Assembly (NCBI GenBank): GCA_900550585.1
Contig: URST01000004.1
Coordinates: 1-59,532 of the forward strand
Reading direction: 5' to 3'
Origin: an uncultured Eubacteriales bacterium
Lineage (GTDB): Bacteria; Bacillota; Clostridia; Oscillospirales; Oscillospiraceae
Length of the DNA stretch: 59,532 nt
Shown: positions 1 through 7,945 of the stretch, one piece after another
Layout: every line of letters begins with the position of its first letter
Position numbering within the stretch: position 1 is the stretch's first letter
Program-made: the position numbers and the translations under genes
The notes under the pieces: model-generated
The model's database searches: none
What the model saw: the letters and a program-made list of their open reading frames with translations, nothing else
What the model was told of the DNA's origin: nothing

Positions 1-511
1 CGTTGAAGCGGCGGACGATCTCGCGGGCCTGCTCCAGCATGGGCAGCTGGTCCTCACCCACGGGCACGGTATCGGCCATGAAAGCGGTGATGTCCGCTGT
101 CTGGCTGACGGGATAGGTCAGAAAGCCCATGGGGATGCTGTGGTTGAAGCCGCGGAGCTGGATCTCCGCCTTGACGGTGGGATTCCGCTCCAACCGTGCC
201 AGCGTCACCAGATTCATGTAGTAGAACGTCAGCTCCGTCAGCTCGCTGATGTGGGACTGCACCAGAATGGTGGACTTGGCGGGGTCGATGCCGCAGGACA
301 GATAGTCCAGCGCCACCTGCATGATGTTCTCCCGCACCTTCTGGGGATGGTCAAAGTTGTCGGTGAGGGCCTGTGCGTCGGCGATCATGAAGAACAGCTT
401 CTCAAATTTGCCGCTGTTCTGCAGCATCACGCGGTTGCGCAGGGAGCCGACGTAGTGGCCGACGTGGAGGCGTCCGGTGGGCCGGTCGCCGGTGAGGATG
501 ATCTTACCCAT
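1..511 (-). CDS. trpS: Tryptophan--tRNA ligase (N-terminal part, runs off the window)
   Basis: Class I aminoacyl-tRNA synthetase that charges tRNA-Trp with tryptophan in the cytoplasm. The visible N-terminal ~170 residues begin MGKIILTGDRPTGRLHVGHY, containing the Rossmann-fold HIGH-type signature (here HVGH) near residue 16, followed by typical TrpS text such as MIADAQALTDN and the VGEDQLPMLEQAREI segment. The KMSKS half lies outside the window. The ATG at 511-509 has an AAAGGA ribosome binding site about 8 bases upstream. It is the first gene after a complete T-box leader (512-829), so it should respond to uncharged tRNA-Trp. Family assignment is very secure; only the 3' end is missing. Confidence 0.96.
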   Translation of the reverse strand, partial: MGKIILTGDRPTGRLHVGHYVGSLRNRVMLQNSGKFEKLFFMIADAQALTDNFDHPQKVRENIMQVALDYLSCGIDPAKSTILVQSHISELTELTFYYMNLVTLARLERNPTVKAEIQLRGFNHSIPMGFLTYPVSQTADITAFMADTVPVGEDQLPMLEQAREIVRRFN

Positions 512-829
512 GATGATGTTTCCTTTCTGTATGAAAAATATTTTGAGACAACAAAAAAGCCTGTCCCATGGAATCTTCCATGGGACAGGCTGTGTATACG
601 AACCTGCGGTACCACCCAAATTGGCAAAATGCCCGCTCTGCACGCACGATCATGCGCTCCGCCGGGATAACGGCCGCGGCTGCCGTCGGGTATTACTCAC
701 CTGTAAAGGCTTTCTCCCCGCCCTCGTAAGGCCATTCACCGCACATTCCGCTGCCGCGCTCCCACCGATGCGCCGCTCTCTGAAAGTTTCCTGTGCGGGT
801 ACTTCTCTTACTCAACGGTTTTTGAATAT
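512..829 (-). promoter_or_regulatory. T-box riboswitch leader of trpS
   Basis: Minus-strand leader RNA between the promoter (836-863) and trpS. The T-box core TGGGTGGTACCGCAG reads on the minus strand at about 604-617 and is followed by a strong intrinsic terminator at 553-591, the usual alternative structures. The 5' part has stem-I-like blocks. The motif GAATGGCC at 730-737 (minus) would place a UGG Trp codon (732-734) in the specifier loop, matching the gene it precedes. Uncharged tRNA-Trp is expected to stabilise the antiterminator. Stem boundaries were judged by eye. Confidence 0.92.
553..591 (-). terminator. T-box regulated intrinsic terminator
   Basis: Near-perfect hairpin with arms AGCCTGTCCCATGGAA and TTCCATGGGACAGGCT at 559-591, followed on the minus strand by a U-run from the A-tract at 553-558. 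It is the terminator competing with the T-box antiterminator. Confidence 0.9.
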
Positions 830-835
830 GGTGAC

Positions 836-863
836 ATTGTAGCACCTTTTTCCGGGATGTCAA
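836..863 (-). promoter_or_regulatory. Promoter of trpS/T-box
   Basis: On the minus strand TTGACA (863-858), a 16-base spacer, then TACAAT (841-836): a near-consensus housekeeping sigma promoter, with the start site expected near 829. Confidence 0.8.
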
Positions 864-875
864 GACAATTTTTCG

Positions 876-1745
876 TCACAGCGCCCGCAGGAACTCCGGC
901 TTCAGGTCCCGGCGTCCCTCCAGCGCGGCAGCGATCTGCCCCAGCAGCGCGTCCCGGTCGCCGGTGAGGGTGCCCTTCAGCGTCAGGTAGTTGCTGGCGT
1001 GGTTGGCGCGGAACACCGTGCCCTCGCTGTCCACATGCCGCAGGAAAAGCTCCGTCTCCTTCAGCACCTCCAGCGGGCTGAGCAGTGTAAAGCTACCGTC
1101 CTTCACCCACGCTTCCAGCGGCGTGCCCGGCTCCACCATCAGCGTCAGCAGGCCCAGATAGTCGGGCTTCATCTCGCTGACGGCCTTGGCGGTGTCCACG
1201 GCGTGCTCCCGCCACAGCTCCACGCTGCCAAGACCCGAGATGGCCGTCACCGACAGCGCAAGACCGCAGCGCCGGGCCTTCTGCCCCGCCGCCACGATGG
1301 CGGCAGCGTCGTGGCCCTTCTGCATCCGCGTCAGCACCGCGTCGCAGCCGGATTCCAGCCCCATGTACACCATTTTCAGCCCCCGGGCACGCAGTAGGCG
1401 CAGGTCGTCCTCGCTCTTGACCTGCAAACTGGCCGGGGAGGCATAGCAGGTGACGCGCTCACACTCCGGGAACAGGCCGTACACCAGTCCCAGTATCTTC
1501 ACCAGCTCCTCCGTGCGGCGCATCAGGGCGTCGCCGTCGGCCAGAAAGACCCGGTCCACCCGGCGGTAGACCCGGCGGGCCATCTCAAAGTCCTCCCGGA
1601 TCTCGTCCATGGGACGCATGGAAAAATGCTTGTCATCATACATGTCGCAGAAGGCGCAGCGGTTGTGGCTGCACCCGTAGGTCACCTGCACGATGAGACT
1701 GTACGCCTCGCTGGGCGGACGGTAGACCTTGCCTTTGTAGCGCAT
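876..1745 (-). CDS. Radical SAM superfamily protein
   Basis: Protein of 289 residues with an N-terminal 4Fe-4S cluster motif CSHNRCAFCDMY near residues 26-37, the CxxxxCxFC variant of the radical SAM signature seen in a group of Firmicute B12-independent radical SAM proteins. It continues with VDRVFLADGDALMR and GLESGCDAVLTRMQKGHD, which match the SAM-binding barrel. The ATG at 1745-1743 is chosen because AAAGGAGAG lies 8 bases upstream; an in-frame extension to 1835 would run into the divergent promoter region. The substrate is unknown. It is divergent from the SSB-like gene and stands alone. The superfamily is certain, the reaction is not. Confidence 0.85.
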   Translation of the reverse strand: MRYKGKVYRPPSEAYSLIVQVTYGCSHNRCAFCDMYDDKHFSMRPMDEIREDFEMARRVYRRVDRVFLADGDALMRRTEELVKILGLVYGLFPECERVTCYASPASLQVKSEDDLRLLRARGLKMVYMGLESGCDAVLTRMQKGHDAAAIVAAGQKARRCGLALSVTAISGLGSVELWREHAVDTAKAVSEMKPDYLGLLTLMVEPGTPLEAWVKDGSFTLLSPLEVLKETELFLRHVDSEGTVFRANHASNYLTLKGTLTGDRDALLGQIAAALEGRRDLKPEFLRAL

Positions 1746-1857
1746 GGGATCACTCTCCTTTGGCAGTATTATGACACAGTTTCCGCCGTTTGAAAAGTGG
1801 TATGTTTCCCGGAATGCCGGCATAGGGTGGGACATCTCAACAAACGAGGTGTTCGAT

Positions 1858-2484
1858 ATGGAACTGAATTACAACCGCGTCCATCTGTGCGGACAGGCGG
1901 CGGATGTCCCTACACTGTCCCACGTCAATCATGGCTGTGCCTTCTACCGCTTCACGCTGTCGGTGCTGCGCCTGTCCGGGCAGGCGGACGAGCTGCCTGT
2001 CATCGTGCCCAAAGCGCTGCTGGCTACCGTGCCGGTGACGGTGGGCGCCACTGTGACGGTCATCGGCCAGCTGCGTTCCTTCAACAACAAGAGCGGGCAG
2101 GGCAGCCGTCTGGTGATCTCCGTGTTCGCCCATCAGCTCACCCCCGGCGGGGAGAGTCCCTTCAACCAGATCCAGCTGTCCGGTGTGCTGTGCAAGACGC
2201 CGGTGCTGCGGCGCACACCGCTGGGCCGGGAGATATGCGACATCATTCTGGCGGTGAACCGGCGGTACGGGCGGGCGGATTACCTGCCGTGCATCGCGTG
2301 GGGCGCCGTGGCTGCGCAGGCGGCGGACATGCACACCGGCCAGCGTCTCACCATAGAGGGCCGCGTCCAGAGCCGCACCTACACGAAAAATGACGGCGGC
2401 GTCCTGACAGAGCGTACAGCCTACGAGGTGTCCATTATGCGCCCGGCGGAGATAGAGGAATTTCTTGTACATATTCCCCGTTGA
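1858..2484 (+). CDS. SSB-like single-stranded DNA-binding protein with two OB folds
   Basis: Protein of 208 residues that reads as two tandem OB-fold segments. Residues 1-100 start with NYNRVHLCGQ and contain FYRFTLSVLRLSG and VTVIGQLRSFNN. Residues 105-205 contain IQLSGVLCKTPVLRRTPLGREICDIIL and LTIEGRVQSRTY; the RxTPxG..I pattern is typical of SSB/PriB-like proteins. It lacks the acidic DDxPF tail of a housekeeping SSB, so it is probably a paralogue of the kind found in Clostridia. The ATG at 1858 is preceded by ACGAGG. It is followed at once by the MATE promoter, whose -35 overlaps the stop codon. Confidence 0.75.
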   Translation: MELNYNRVHLCGQAADVPTLSHVNHGCAFYRFTLSVLRLSGQADELPVIVPKALLATVPVTVGATVTVIGQLRSFNNKSGQGSRLVISVFAHQLTPGGESPFNQIQLSGVLCKTPVLRRTPLGREICDIILAVNRRYGRADYLPCIAWGAVAAQAADMHTGQRLTIEGRVQSRTYTKNDGGVLTERTAYEVSIMRPAEIEEFLVHIPR

Positions 2485-2509
2485 AAATGCAGGGAATGGA
2501 TGTTATGAT
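2481..2509 (+). promoter_or_regulatory. Promoter of the MATE gene
   Basis: TTGAAA (2481-2486), 17-base spacer, TATGAT (2504-2509). The -35 overlaps the stop codon of the SSB-like gene, so the MATE gene has its own start. Confidence 0.6.
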
Positions 2510-2546
2510 ACTGTAAAGAAAAGATTTCACGAAAGAGAGACTGTGC

Positions 2547-3947
2547 ATGCAGCATCACTTCCATTTTCATCTGCACCACCATGCGCCCCGCCGCGCCCGC
2601 TACGACGTGGACATGACCCAGGGCAGCACCACCCGGCACCTCATCAATTTTTCCCTGCCGCTGCTGGCGGGCAACCTGTTCCAGCAGCTGTACAACATGG
2701 TGGATACCTGGGTGGTGGGCAACTTCGTCAGCAACGAGGCGTTTTCCGCCGTGGGCACGGTGGGGCCCATCATCAACATGCTCATCGGCTTCTTTCTGGG
2801 CATGTCCAGCGGCGCCGGCGTGGTCATCAGCCAGTATTACGGCGCCCACCGGCCTGAAAAGGTCCATGAGGCCGTCCACACCGCCATGCTGCTCACTGTC
2901 GTCATGGGCGTGTTGTTCACCGGCGCGGGCATTGCCATGACGCCGCTGATGCTGCGGCTGATGAAAACACCGGCGGAGGTGGCCCCCGACCAGACGGCGT
3001 ATCTCACCATCTATTTCGCCGGCATCATGGGCCTGCTGCTGTACAACATGGGCTCCGGCATCCTGCGGGCGGTGGGCGACTCCAGACGGCCCTTCTATTT
3101 CCTGGTGGTATCCGCCGTGGTGAACACGGTGCTGGACCTGCTGTTCGTGCTGAAATTCGGCATGGGCGTGGAGGGCGTGGCCTATGCCACCATCATCGCC
3201 CAGGCGGTATCCGCCGTGCTGACCATTGCGGTGCTGGTGCGCTACGACGGCAGCGTGAAGCTGTCGCTGCGGAAGCTGCGCGTCCACTGGGACATGCTGA
3301 AAAAGATCGTGGCGGTGGGCATCCCCGCCGCGCTGCAAATGGCCATTACCGCGTTCTCCAACGTATTCGTGCAGGGCTATATCAACTATTTCGGCGCGGA
3401 CTGCATGTCCGGCTGGACGGCCTACACCAAGATCGACCAGCTGGTGATCCTGCCGGTACAGTCGCTGGCACTGGCGTCCACCACCTTTGTGGGGCAGAAT
3501 CTGGGCGTGGGCAATGTGGACCGGGCCAAGGGCGGTGTGCGGCAGGCGCTGTACCTGTCCGTGGCCGTCACCGCCGTGCTGCTGGTGCCCGTCCTGCTGT
3601 TTGCCCCCGACCTTACCGCGTTCTTCAACAGCAAGGCCGAGGTGGTGTCCTACGGCGCGCTGCTGCTGCGGCTGCTGTCGCCGTTCTATTTCTTCTTCTG
3701 CATCAATCAGATCTACTCCGGCGCCCTGCGGGGCGCGGGCAACAGCCAGATGCCCATGTTCATCATGCTGGGCTCCTTCGTGGTGTTCCGCCAGATCTAT
3801 CTGTATGTGATGGCCAACTTCATCTCCAACGAGATCGTGCCCATCGCCCTGAGCTATCCCGCCGGGTGGTTCGTGTGCAGTGCGGCCACGCTTCTCTACT
3901 ACTCCCGCTGTAAATTCGACAGCCACCGGCTGGTGGAGGACGTATAA
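2547..3947 (+). CDS. MATE family efflux transporter
   Basis: Integral membrane protein of 466 residues with about 12 hydrophobic segments, belonging to the MATE (multidrug and toxic compound extrusion) family. Diagnostic text is LINFSLPLLAGNLFQQLYNMVDTWVVGNFV in the first helix pair (residues ~32-61), followed by a second homologous half starting near VAVGIPAALQMAITAFSNVFVQGYIN. Such proteins export cationic compounds using Na+ or H+ gradients. The chosen ATG has AAAGAGAG upstream and gives an unusual His-rich N-terminus (7 His in the first 12 residues). A second start at M23 (MTQGSTTRH) would remove it. The stop codon abuts the next start, implying co-translation with the DUF6472 protein. 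Confidence 0.93.
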   Translation: MQHHFHFHLHHHAPRRARYDVDMTQGSTTRHLINFSLPLLAGNLFQQLYNMVDTWVVGNFVSNEAFSAVGTVGPIINMLIGFFLGMSSGAGVVISQYYGAHRPEKVHEAVHTAMLLTVVMGVLFTGAGIAMTPLMLRLMKTPAEVAPDQTAYLTIYFAGIMGLLLYNMGSGILRAVGDSRRPFYFLVVSAVVNTVLDLLFVLKFGMGVEGVAYATIIAQAVSAVLTIAVLVRYDGSVKLSLRKLRVHWDMLKKIVAVGIPAALQMAITAFSNVFVQGYINYFGADCMSGWTAYTKIDQLVILPVQSLALASTTFVGQNLGVGNVDRAKGGVRQALYLSVAVTAVLLVPVLLFAPDLTAFFNSKAEVVSYGALLLRLLSPFYFFFCINQIYSGALRGAGNSQMPMFIMLGSFVVFRQIYLYVMANFISNEIVPIALSYPAGWFVCSAATLLYYSRCKFDSHRLVEDV

Positions 3948-4118
3948 ATGGACAAGTGCGAATCCTGCGTGTTCTACCTCTACGACGAGGAATACGACGA
4001 CTATGTGTGCGACATGGATCTGGACGAGGACGAGATGGCCCGGTTCCTGGCATCGGATACGGGGAACTGCCCGTTCTGGCGGCCCGGAGACGACTATCTC
4101 ACCGCGCGAAAGCAATGA
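3948..4118 (+). CDS. DUF6472 family small Cys-rich acidic protein
   Basis: A 56-residue protein starting MDKCESCVFYLYDEEYDDYV and ending in DYLTARKQ. It has four cysteines arranged as CxxC near the start, one C in the middle and one in NCPFWRPGD, suggesting a small metal-binding or zinc-ribbon-like fold. The pattern matches the DUF6472 family of Clostridia, which I recognise by sequence; its function is unknown. The ATG follows directly on the stop codon of the MATE gene (TAAATG), so translation is probably coupled. It is followed by a bidirectional terminator. Confidence 0.82.
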   Translation: MDKCESCVFYLYDEEYDDYVCDMDLDEDEMARFLASDTGNCPFWRPGDDYLTARKQ

Positions 4119-4154
4119 TAAAAGGGAGGACGGCTCACGCCGTCCTCCCTTTTA
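4119..4154. terminator. Bidirectional intrinsic terminator
   Basis: Perfect hairpin AAAAGGGAGGACGGC / GCCGTCCTCCCTTTT with a TCAC loop between the convergent DUF6472 gene and the InlB-repeat gene; A/T tracts on both sides allow use from either strand. Confidence 0.85.
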
Positions 4155-4157
4155 TCA

Positions 4158-5009
4158 TCACGCAGTCTCCCAGCGGGCATAGAGCGTCACCGCCCGGGGC
4201 GCTGACCAGTCCGTCTCGCCGTTCTTTTCCTGGAAGAACGCCGCAGCCGGCAGCGTCTCCACCGGAGCGCCATCCGCATCGCACCAGCCCGCGAACCGCT
4301 GTCCCGCCCGCTCCGGCACCGGATAGGCGCAGAGATACACCATCCCGCCGGAATACATGGGCACGGAGGCGTCGTACTCCACGGCGCTTTCGCCGTCGTC
4401 CAGCGTCAGCTGCCACGGATAACGGCCCGTACCGTCGCCGCGCCACGCGGCGCGGAGCACCAGATGGCGGTCGCCGCCCTCATCCGGACGGATGGCAGCA
4501 GCCTCCGCCGCCGTCAGCGGGTCGCTCATCAGGCGGTACACCTTGCCCCCGGCGGTGTCGTACCGTCCCACCCAGCCCAGGAACACCGCGCCGGCAAGCT
4601 CCGGCTGCTGGGGCTGGGGCAGGGACAGCGGCGCATCCGTCAGCGCGGACATCTCCACCGCCATGCCGTCCCACAGCAGCAGCGGCTGTCCGTCCGGGCC
4701 GAAGGTGTCGTTATAGGCCGTACAGTACAGTGTTCCGGTGAGGGGATATGTCTCCTCCTGTACCGGCGGCGTATCCGGTGTCCCCGGTGTGACCGGCGTG
4801 TCCGGGGCTGCCCCGCCGGAAAAGGCCGCCGCGGCCAGCACCGCCAGACCCGCCAGCGCGTACAGTGCTTTCTTCCACCAGCGCCTGCCGGGCTTCACCG
4901 CGGGAGACGCACCGACGGTCTGTCCGAACTCGCCGGGCAGCGGCGTGAACTCCGCGGCGGCGGAAAATTCCGGCGGCAGCGGAGAAAATTCCTGTTTCTT
5001 CCCGTCCAT
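4158..5009 (-). CDS. Membrane-anchored protein with InlB B-type repeat
   Basis: Protein of 283 residues. A Pro/Phe-rich cytoplasmic N-terminus (residues 1-42) precedes one membrane segment (ALYALAGLAVLAAAAFSGGA, about 47-66), a Pro/Thr linker, and an outside domain. That domain contains two units ending in a Trp: FLGWVGRYDTAG...LVLRAAW and FAGWCDADGAP...VTLYARW. The last is the classic ending of the Listeria-Bacteroides (InlB B) repeat, a beta-grasp module common on surface proteins. It starts 6 bases after the mscS-like stop, so it is the second gene of that operon. The role is unknown; contact with wall or extracellular ligands is inference from the domain. Confidence 0.7.
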   Translation of the reverse strand: MDGKKQEFSPLPPEFSAAAEFTPLPGEFGQTVGASPAVKPGRRWWKKALYALAGLAVLAAAAFSGGAAPDTPVTPGTPDTPPVQEETYPLTGTLYCTAYNDTFGPDGQPLLLWDGMAVEMSALTDAPLSLPQPQQPELAGAVFLGWVGRYDTAGGKVYRLMSDPLTAAEAAAIRPDEGGDRHLVLRAAWRGDGTGRYPWQLTLDDGESAVEYDASVPMYSGGMVYLCAYPVPERAGQRFAGWCDADGAPVETLPAAAFFQEKNGETDWSAPRAVTLYARWETA

Positions 5010-5015
5010 GGCCGC

Positions 5016-5909
5016 TTACTTGCTGTGTACGTCCAGCTGCGGGTACGGGCACTCCACACCCAGGCGGCGGAAACCCAGCAGCAGGTCATGATTCAGGATG
5101 CGGGCGGTGGAATACACGTTCCGCTCGGACACGTTCACCACGAACCGCAGCAGGATGCCGGATGCCTCCAGCGCCTGCACGCCCAGATATACGGGCACGC
5201 CCTCCATGGTGTCGGTGTGGTTCCGGTAGATCCCCTCCAGCAGGGCGGGGAGCCGGGTCTCCAGTGCCTCGATGTCCGTTTCGTAGGGGATGGAGATGTC
5301 GCACACCGTCTTGGAGGAGTTGTCGGAGCGGTTGAGGATATTCTTCATCTCTGAATTGTTGATGATCTTCACATTGTCGCCGGAATCGGTGATACAGGTG
5401 GTGCGGATACCGATGCTGGTGACAGTGCCCCGGAAACCGTTGACCTCCACGATGTCGCCCACGTTGTACTGGTTCTCCAGCAGCATGAACGCGCCGATGA
5501 CCACGTCGGCGATGAGGCTCTCGGCGCTGAAGCCCACGATCAGGGCCAACACGCCGACGCTGGCGATGATGGTACCAATGTTGACGCCCAGAATGCCCAA
5601 TCCGCCGCACAGGATGACGATGACCGCAACATACCGCACCAGGCTGGCCGTCAGGCTCAGCACAGAGCGGGCCCGGTGGCTGGCGGGCCGGATCAGCCCC
5701 AGCACCAGCACGATCAGATTCTCCGCCAGCAGGACGCCGAACACCAGCAGCGCCAGCTTCAGCAGTGCCGCGCCGTTCACGGTGAACACAGCGGCCAGTT
5801 CCTTAAAGTCGAAGGCCTTGGCGGCAATGCCCGCCGCTGCTGCCGCCGCCAGCAGCAGTGCGTATACCACCACCCGCCGGGGCGTACTCTTTTTATTGCC
5901 GTCTTTCAT
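5016..5909 (-). CDS. Small-conductance mechanosensitive channel, MscS family
   Basis: Membrane protein of 297 residues. It has three hydrophobic segments, the third being the pore-lining stretch IIASVGVLALIVGFSAESLIADVVIGAF (near 125-152). The MscS beta domain follows with QYNVGDIVEVNGFRGTVTSIGIRTTCITDSGDNVKIINNSEM, then an alpha/beta C-terminal domain. MscS proteins open under membrane tension and release solutes during hypo-osmotic shock. The ATG at 5909-5907 is favoured because AAAAGGAGAG lies 8 bases upstream; a 42-residue in-frame extension lacks such a site. It is followed closely by the InlB-repeat membrane protein gene. Confidence 0.93.
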   Translation of the reverse strand: MKDGNKKSTPRRVVVYALLLAAAAAAGIAAKAFDFKELAAVFTVNGAALLKLALLVFGVLLAENLIVLVLGLIRPASHRARSVLSLTASLVRYVAVIVILCGGLGILGVNIGTIIASVGVLALIVGFSAESLIADVVIGAFMLLENQYNVGDIVEVNGFRGTVTSIGIRTTCITDSGDNVKIINNSEMKNILNRSDNSSKTVCDISIPYETDIEALETRLPALLEGIYRNHTDTMEGVPVYLGVQALEASGILLRFVVNVSERNVYSTARILNHDLLLGFRRLGVECPYPQLDVHSK

Positions 5910-5983
5910 AGGAACGCTCTCCTTTTCCCATATTTCTGCGGTCATGATACCACACATTCCGGCATGTTTCAACCGTTGGGCGC

Positions 5984-6015
5984 AAAGAGACGCAGCCTTT
6001 TGGCTGCGTCTCTTT
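5984..6015 (-). terminator. Intrinsic terminator after the bactofilin gene
   Basis: Hairpin AAAGAGACGCAGCC / GGCTGCGTCTCTTT with a short T-rich loop. It lies between the bactofilin stop and the mscS-like start. The U-tract is short on the minus strand. Confidence 0.6.
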
Positions 6016-6088
6016 CTTCTTCCCCCACGGGACAAAGCTCTCGTCCACTATTACTCCCCCCAGTGGACAGAGCAGAAAATTGCATGCT

Positions 6089-6688
6089 TTACGCCTGAGG
6101 AGCGTCGTGCTTCTTGGCGGGCTTTTTGCCCATCTCCACACTGCCGCAGATGGCGGCGCCCCGGGCCACGGACATGGTGCCGGTGACAACGCTGCCGTTG
6201 ATGCGGGCCTTCTCCTCCAGCGTGGTGTTACCGGAGATGTTCAGATCGCCGGTGATCTCGCCGGCGCACTGCAGCTCCCGGGCGGTGACGTTGCCGTTGA
6301 TGCGGGAATCCTCGCTGACGGTGACGGTGCCGGTAACGGTGACATCGCCGTCCAGCGTGCAGCCGGACAGGTTCAGATTGCCGGCGGTAACGGTGCTCTT
6401 GGTGTTGGCGCGGAGCATGACGCTGCCATTGGTGGTGATGCTGCCCTTGAAGCTGCCGGCAAGCTCCAGATCGCCCTCAGAGCGGAGCTGGCCCTCCAGC
6501 ACGGTGCCGGGCGCCAGATAGCTGGCGGCGGGCTTGACGGGAGCCGGTGCGGCCGCAGGCGCGGACTGGACAGGCTTTGCGGGCTGGGGCGCAGGCTGGG
6601 CGGCGCGCTTGCCGGCCTTGGTATCCTCCGGTCCGGCGCCGATGCCGAACAGCTCGTATGCGGTCTGCTTGATGATCTTGTTGTCCAT
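6089..6688 (-). CDS. Bactofilin family polymer-forming protein
   Basis: Protein of 199 residues. The N-terminus (MDNKIIKQTAYELFGIG) may bind membrane or partners, followed by a Pro/Ala-rich linker (about 30-60). A bactofilin beta-helix core follows from about residue 62 (LAPGTVLEGQLRSEGDLELAG) with regular six-residue-type rungs such as INGNVTA, GDLNISGN and INGSVVTG. Bactofilins polymerise without nucleotide and scaffold cell-shape or envelope enzymes. The ATG at 6688 has AAGAAGGAGAGG upstream; a 15-residue extension has no such site. The C-terminus is Lys-rich. Confidence 0.85.
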   Translation of the reverse strand: MDNKIIKQTAYELFGIGAGPEDTKAGKRAAQPAPQPAKPVQSAPAAAPAPVKPAASYLAPGTVLEGQLRSEGDLELAGSFKGSITTNGSVMLRANTKSTVTAGNLNLSGCTLDGDVTVTGTVTVSEDSRINGNVTARELQCAGEITGDLNISGNTTLEEKARINGSVVTGTMSVARGAAICGSVEMGKKPAKKHDAPQA

Positions 6689-6707
6689 GATATTGTCCCT
6701 CTCCTTC

Positions 6708-7049
6708 TTACACGGTGGTCTGACAGTTTTCATCCGCCGGCTGCGGTATCCTGCGGAAGCCCATGAGTCGTGCCGGCAGATAGACCCACGGGCGGCTGAG
6801 TGTACGGTCGTAGTTGTGTACCGCCTGATAGTAGATGCTTTCGCTGCGCCGCAGCACCTGCGTCAATTCCCCGTCACAGCACGTCTCCGCCGCCCTGCGG
6901 CGAAAGGCGTCCAACTGTCCGGCGGCGCTGTCCACGGTGCTTTTTCTGTCGTTGAGGATACGGCGCACCTCCCAGAACCAGAGGGTCACGAAGGCGGCGG
7001 TACTGATCGCAGCGATCAGCCATGCGATCCATGGCGACATCGAAGTCAT
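6708..7049 (-). CDS. Small LemA-like membrane protein
   Basis: Protein of 113 residues with one N-terminal membrane helix (WIAWLIAAISTAAFVTLWFW, about 6-25). A charged helical part ends in IYYQAVHNYDRTLSRPWVYLPARLMGFRRI. That ending (YxxAVxxYNxxLxxP...PAxLxGF) is the C-terminal hallmark of LemA proteins, although this protein is shorter than the usual ~180 residues. Function unknown. It is transcribed away from the LytTR regulator, and its promoter carries a direct repeat (7121-7151) also found before the clostripain gene, so it is probably controlled by that system. The start follows a G-run acting as ribosome binding site; M4 is an alternative. Confidence 0.65.
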   Translation of the reverse strand: MTSMSPWIAWLIAAISTAAFVTLWFWEVRRILNDRKSTVDSAAGQLDAFRRRAAETCCDGELTQVLRRSESIYYQAVHNYDRTLSRPWVYLPARLMGFRRIPQPADENCQTTV

Positions 7050-7082
7050 CTCCCCCCCCTTTTCCCCTTCTTGGATGATGTC

Positions 7083-7151
7083 AGTATAACCGCTTTTTGG
7101 CACTGTTGGACATCCGCGCCCTGAAATGTATATTTTTTCGACACAAAATGT
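7083..7151 (-). promoter_or_regulatory. Promoter with putative LytTR direct-repeat operator (site A)
   Basis: On the minus strand a -10 TATACT (7088-7083) has no good -35. Upstream lie two 9-base repeats, ACATTTTGT (7151-7143) and ACATTTCAG (7129-7121), whose starts are 22 bases apart. LytTR regulators such as AgrA and ComE bind paired 9-base direct repeats about two helical turns apart beside weak -35 boxes. The gap from proximal repeat to -10 is 32 bases, one more than at the clostripain promoter. The site also lies in the divergent region before the regulator gene itself. Confidence 0.6.
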
Positions 7152-7222
7152 CACATTGCGACTTTTCAAGCCGGGACGGATATGGTAATATCGGTGCAGA
7201 CGAGAAAAAGGAGGTGCCGCCC

Positions 7223-7945
7223 ATGTATATCGCCGTCTGTGACGATCAGGTGGAGGAGCTCGCCGCGCTGACCGCGCTGCTGGAGCAGTGGCAGGCGGAG
7301 CGGCGCATCTCCCTGCGCTGCCGGGCGTTCCGCAGCGCGGGCGACATGCTGGACGCCGCCCGGCATGAGCGGTTCACCCTGTACCTGCTGGACGTGATGA
7401 TGCCCGGCATCGACGGCATGGAGGCCGCCCGGGAGATCCGCACCTTCGATGCCGCCGCCGACATCGTGTTCCTCACCTCCTCCCCCGGCTTTGCCTACGA
7501 GAGCTACGGCGTGCGGGCACTGGAGTACCTGCTCAAGCCCATCAGCGGCAAGCTGCTGTTCCCGGTGCTGGACAGGCTGTCCCTGCGGGAGCAGCGCCCC
7601 CAGGACGGACTGACGCTGAAGGCCGGCGCCACGCTGGTGCGGGTGCCGTTTTCCCAGCTGGCCTATGTGGAGGTCAGCGGCAAGCACCTGTACTTCAACA
7701 TGACCGATGGGCAGGTGCGGGAAGTGGTAGGCTCCCTGAAGGACTACGAGCCTCTGCTGCTGACCCGGCCGGAGTTCATGCGCATCCACCGGTCGTACAT
7801 CGTGAATATGCTGCAGATCGACGAGCTGTCCCCCGCCGGGGTGCACACGTTCTCCGGCGCCAGCCTGCCGGTGTCGCGGCTGCTGTATCCCCAGCTGCAG
7901 AAGGACTATATGAAGCTGCTGTTCGCGGAGAGGGAGGACGCATGA
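7223..7945 (+). CDS. LytTR-family response regulator (AgrA/VirR type)
   Basis: Protein of 240 residues. Residues 1-120 form a receiver domain with acidic pocket D7-D8, phospho-acceptor D57 (LYLLDVMMPGIDG) and the conserved LKP lysine at 105. Residues ~130-235 form a LytTR DNA-binding domain (SQLAYVEVSGKHLYFNM, RIHRSYIVNM, LPVSRLLYPQL). It activates transcription by binding paired 9-base direct repeats. The ATG at 7223 has AAGGAGGTG 7 bases upstream. It overlaps the kinase gene by 4 bases (ATGA), so the two are translated together. No agrB/agrD peptide genes are nearby. Probable targets are the two flanking minus-strand genes. Confidence 0.93.
   Translation: MYIAVCDDQVEELAALTALLEQWQAERRISLRCRAFRSAGDMLDAARHERFTLYLLDVMMPGIDGMEAAREIRTFDAAADIVFLTSSPGFAYESYGVRALEYLLKPISGKLLFPVLDRLSLREQRPQDGLTLKAGATLVRVPFSQLAYVEVSGKHLYFNMTDGQVREVVGSLKDYEPLLLTRPEFMRIHRSYIVNMLQIDELSPAGVHTFSGASLPVSRLLYPQLQKDYMKLLFAEREDA

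Noticed and set aside
140..670. A plus-strand open frame crossing trpS and its T-box
   Set aside because: It lies antisense to a clear trpS and runs through the T-box terminator hairpin.
2421..4115. A 564-codon minus-strand open frame opposite the MATE gene
   Set aside because: Composition is rich in His, Gln and Arg as expected for an antisense shadow, with no recognisable domain.
5910..6035. N-terminal 42-residue extension of the MscS-like protein
   Set aside because: It runs back through the bactofilin terminator and lacks a ribosome binding site; the ATG at 5909 has a good one.
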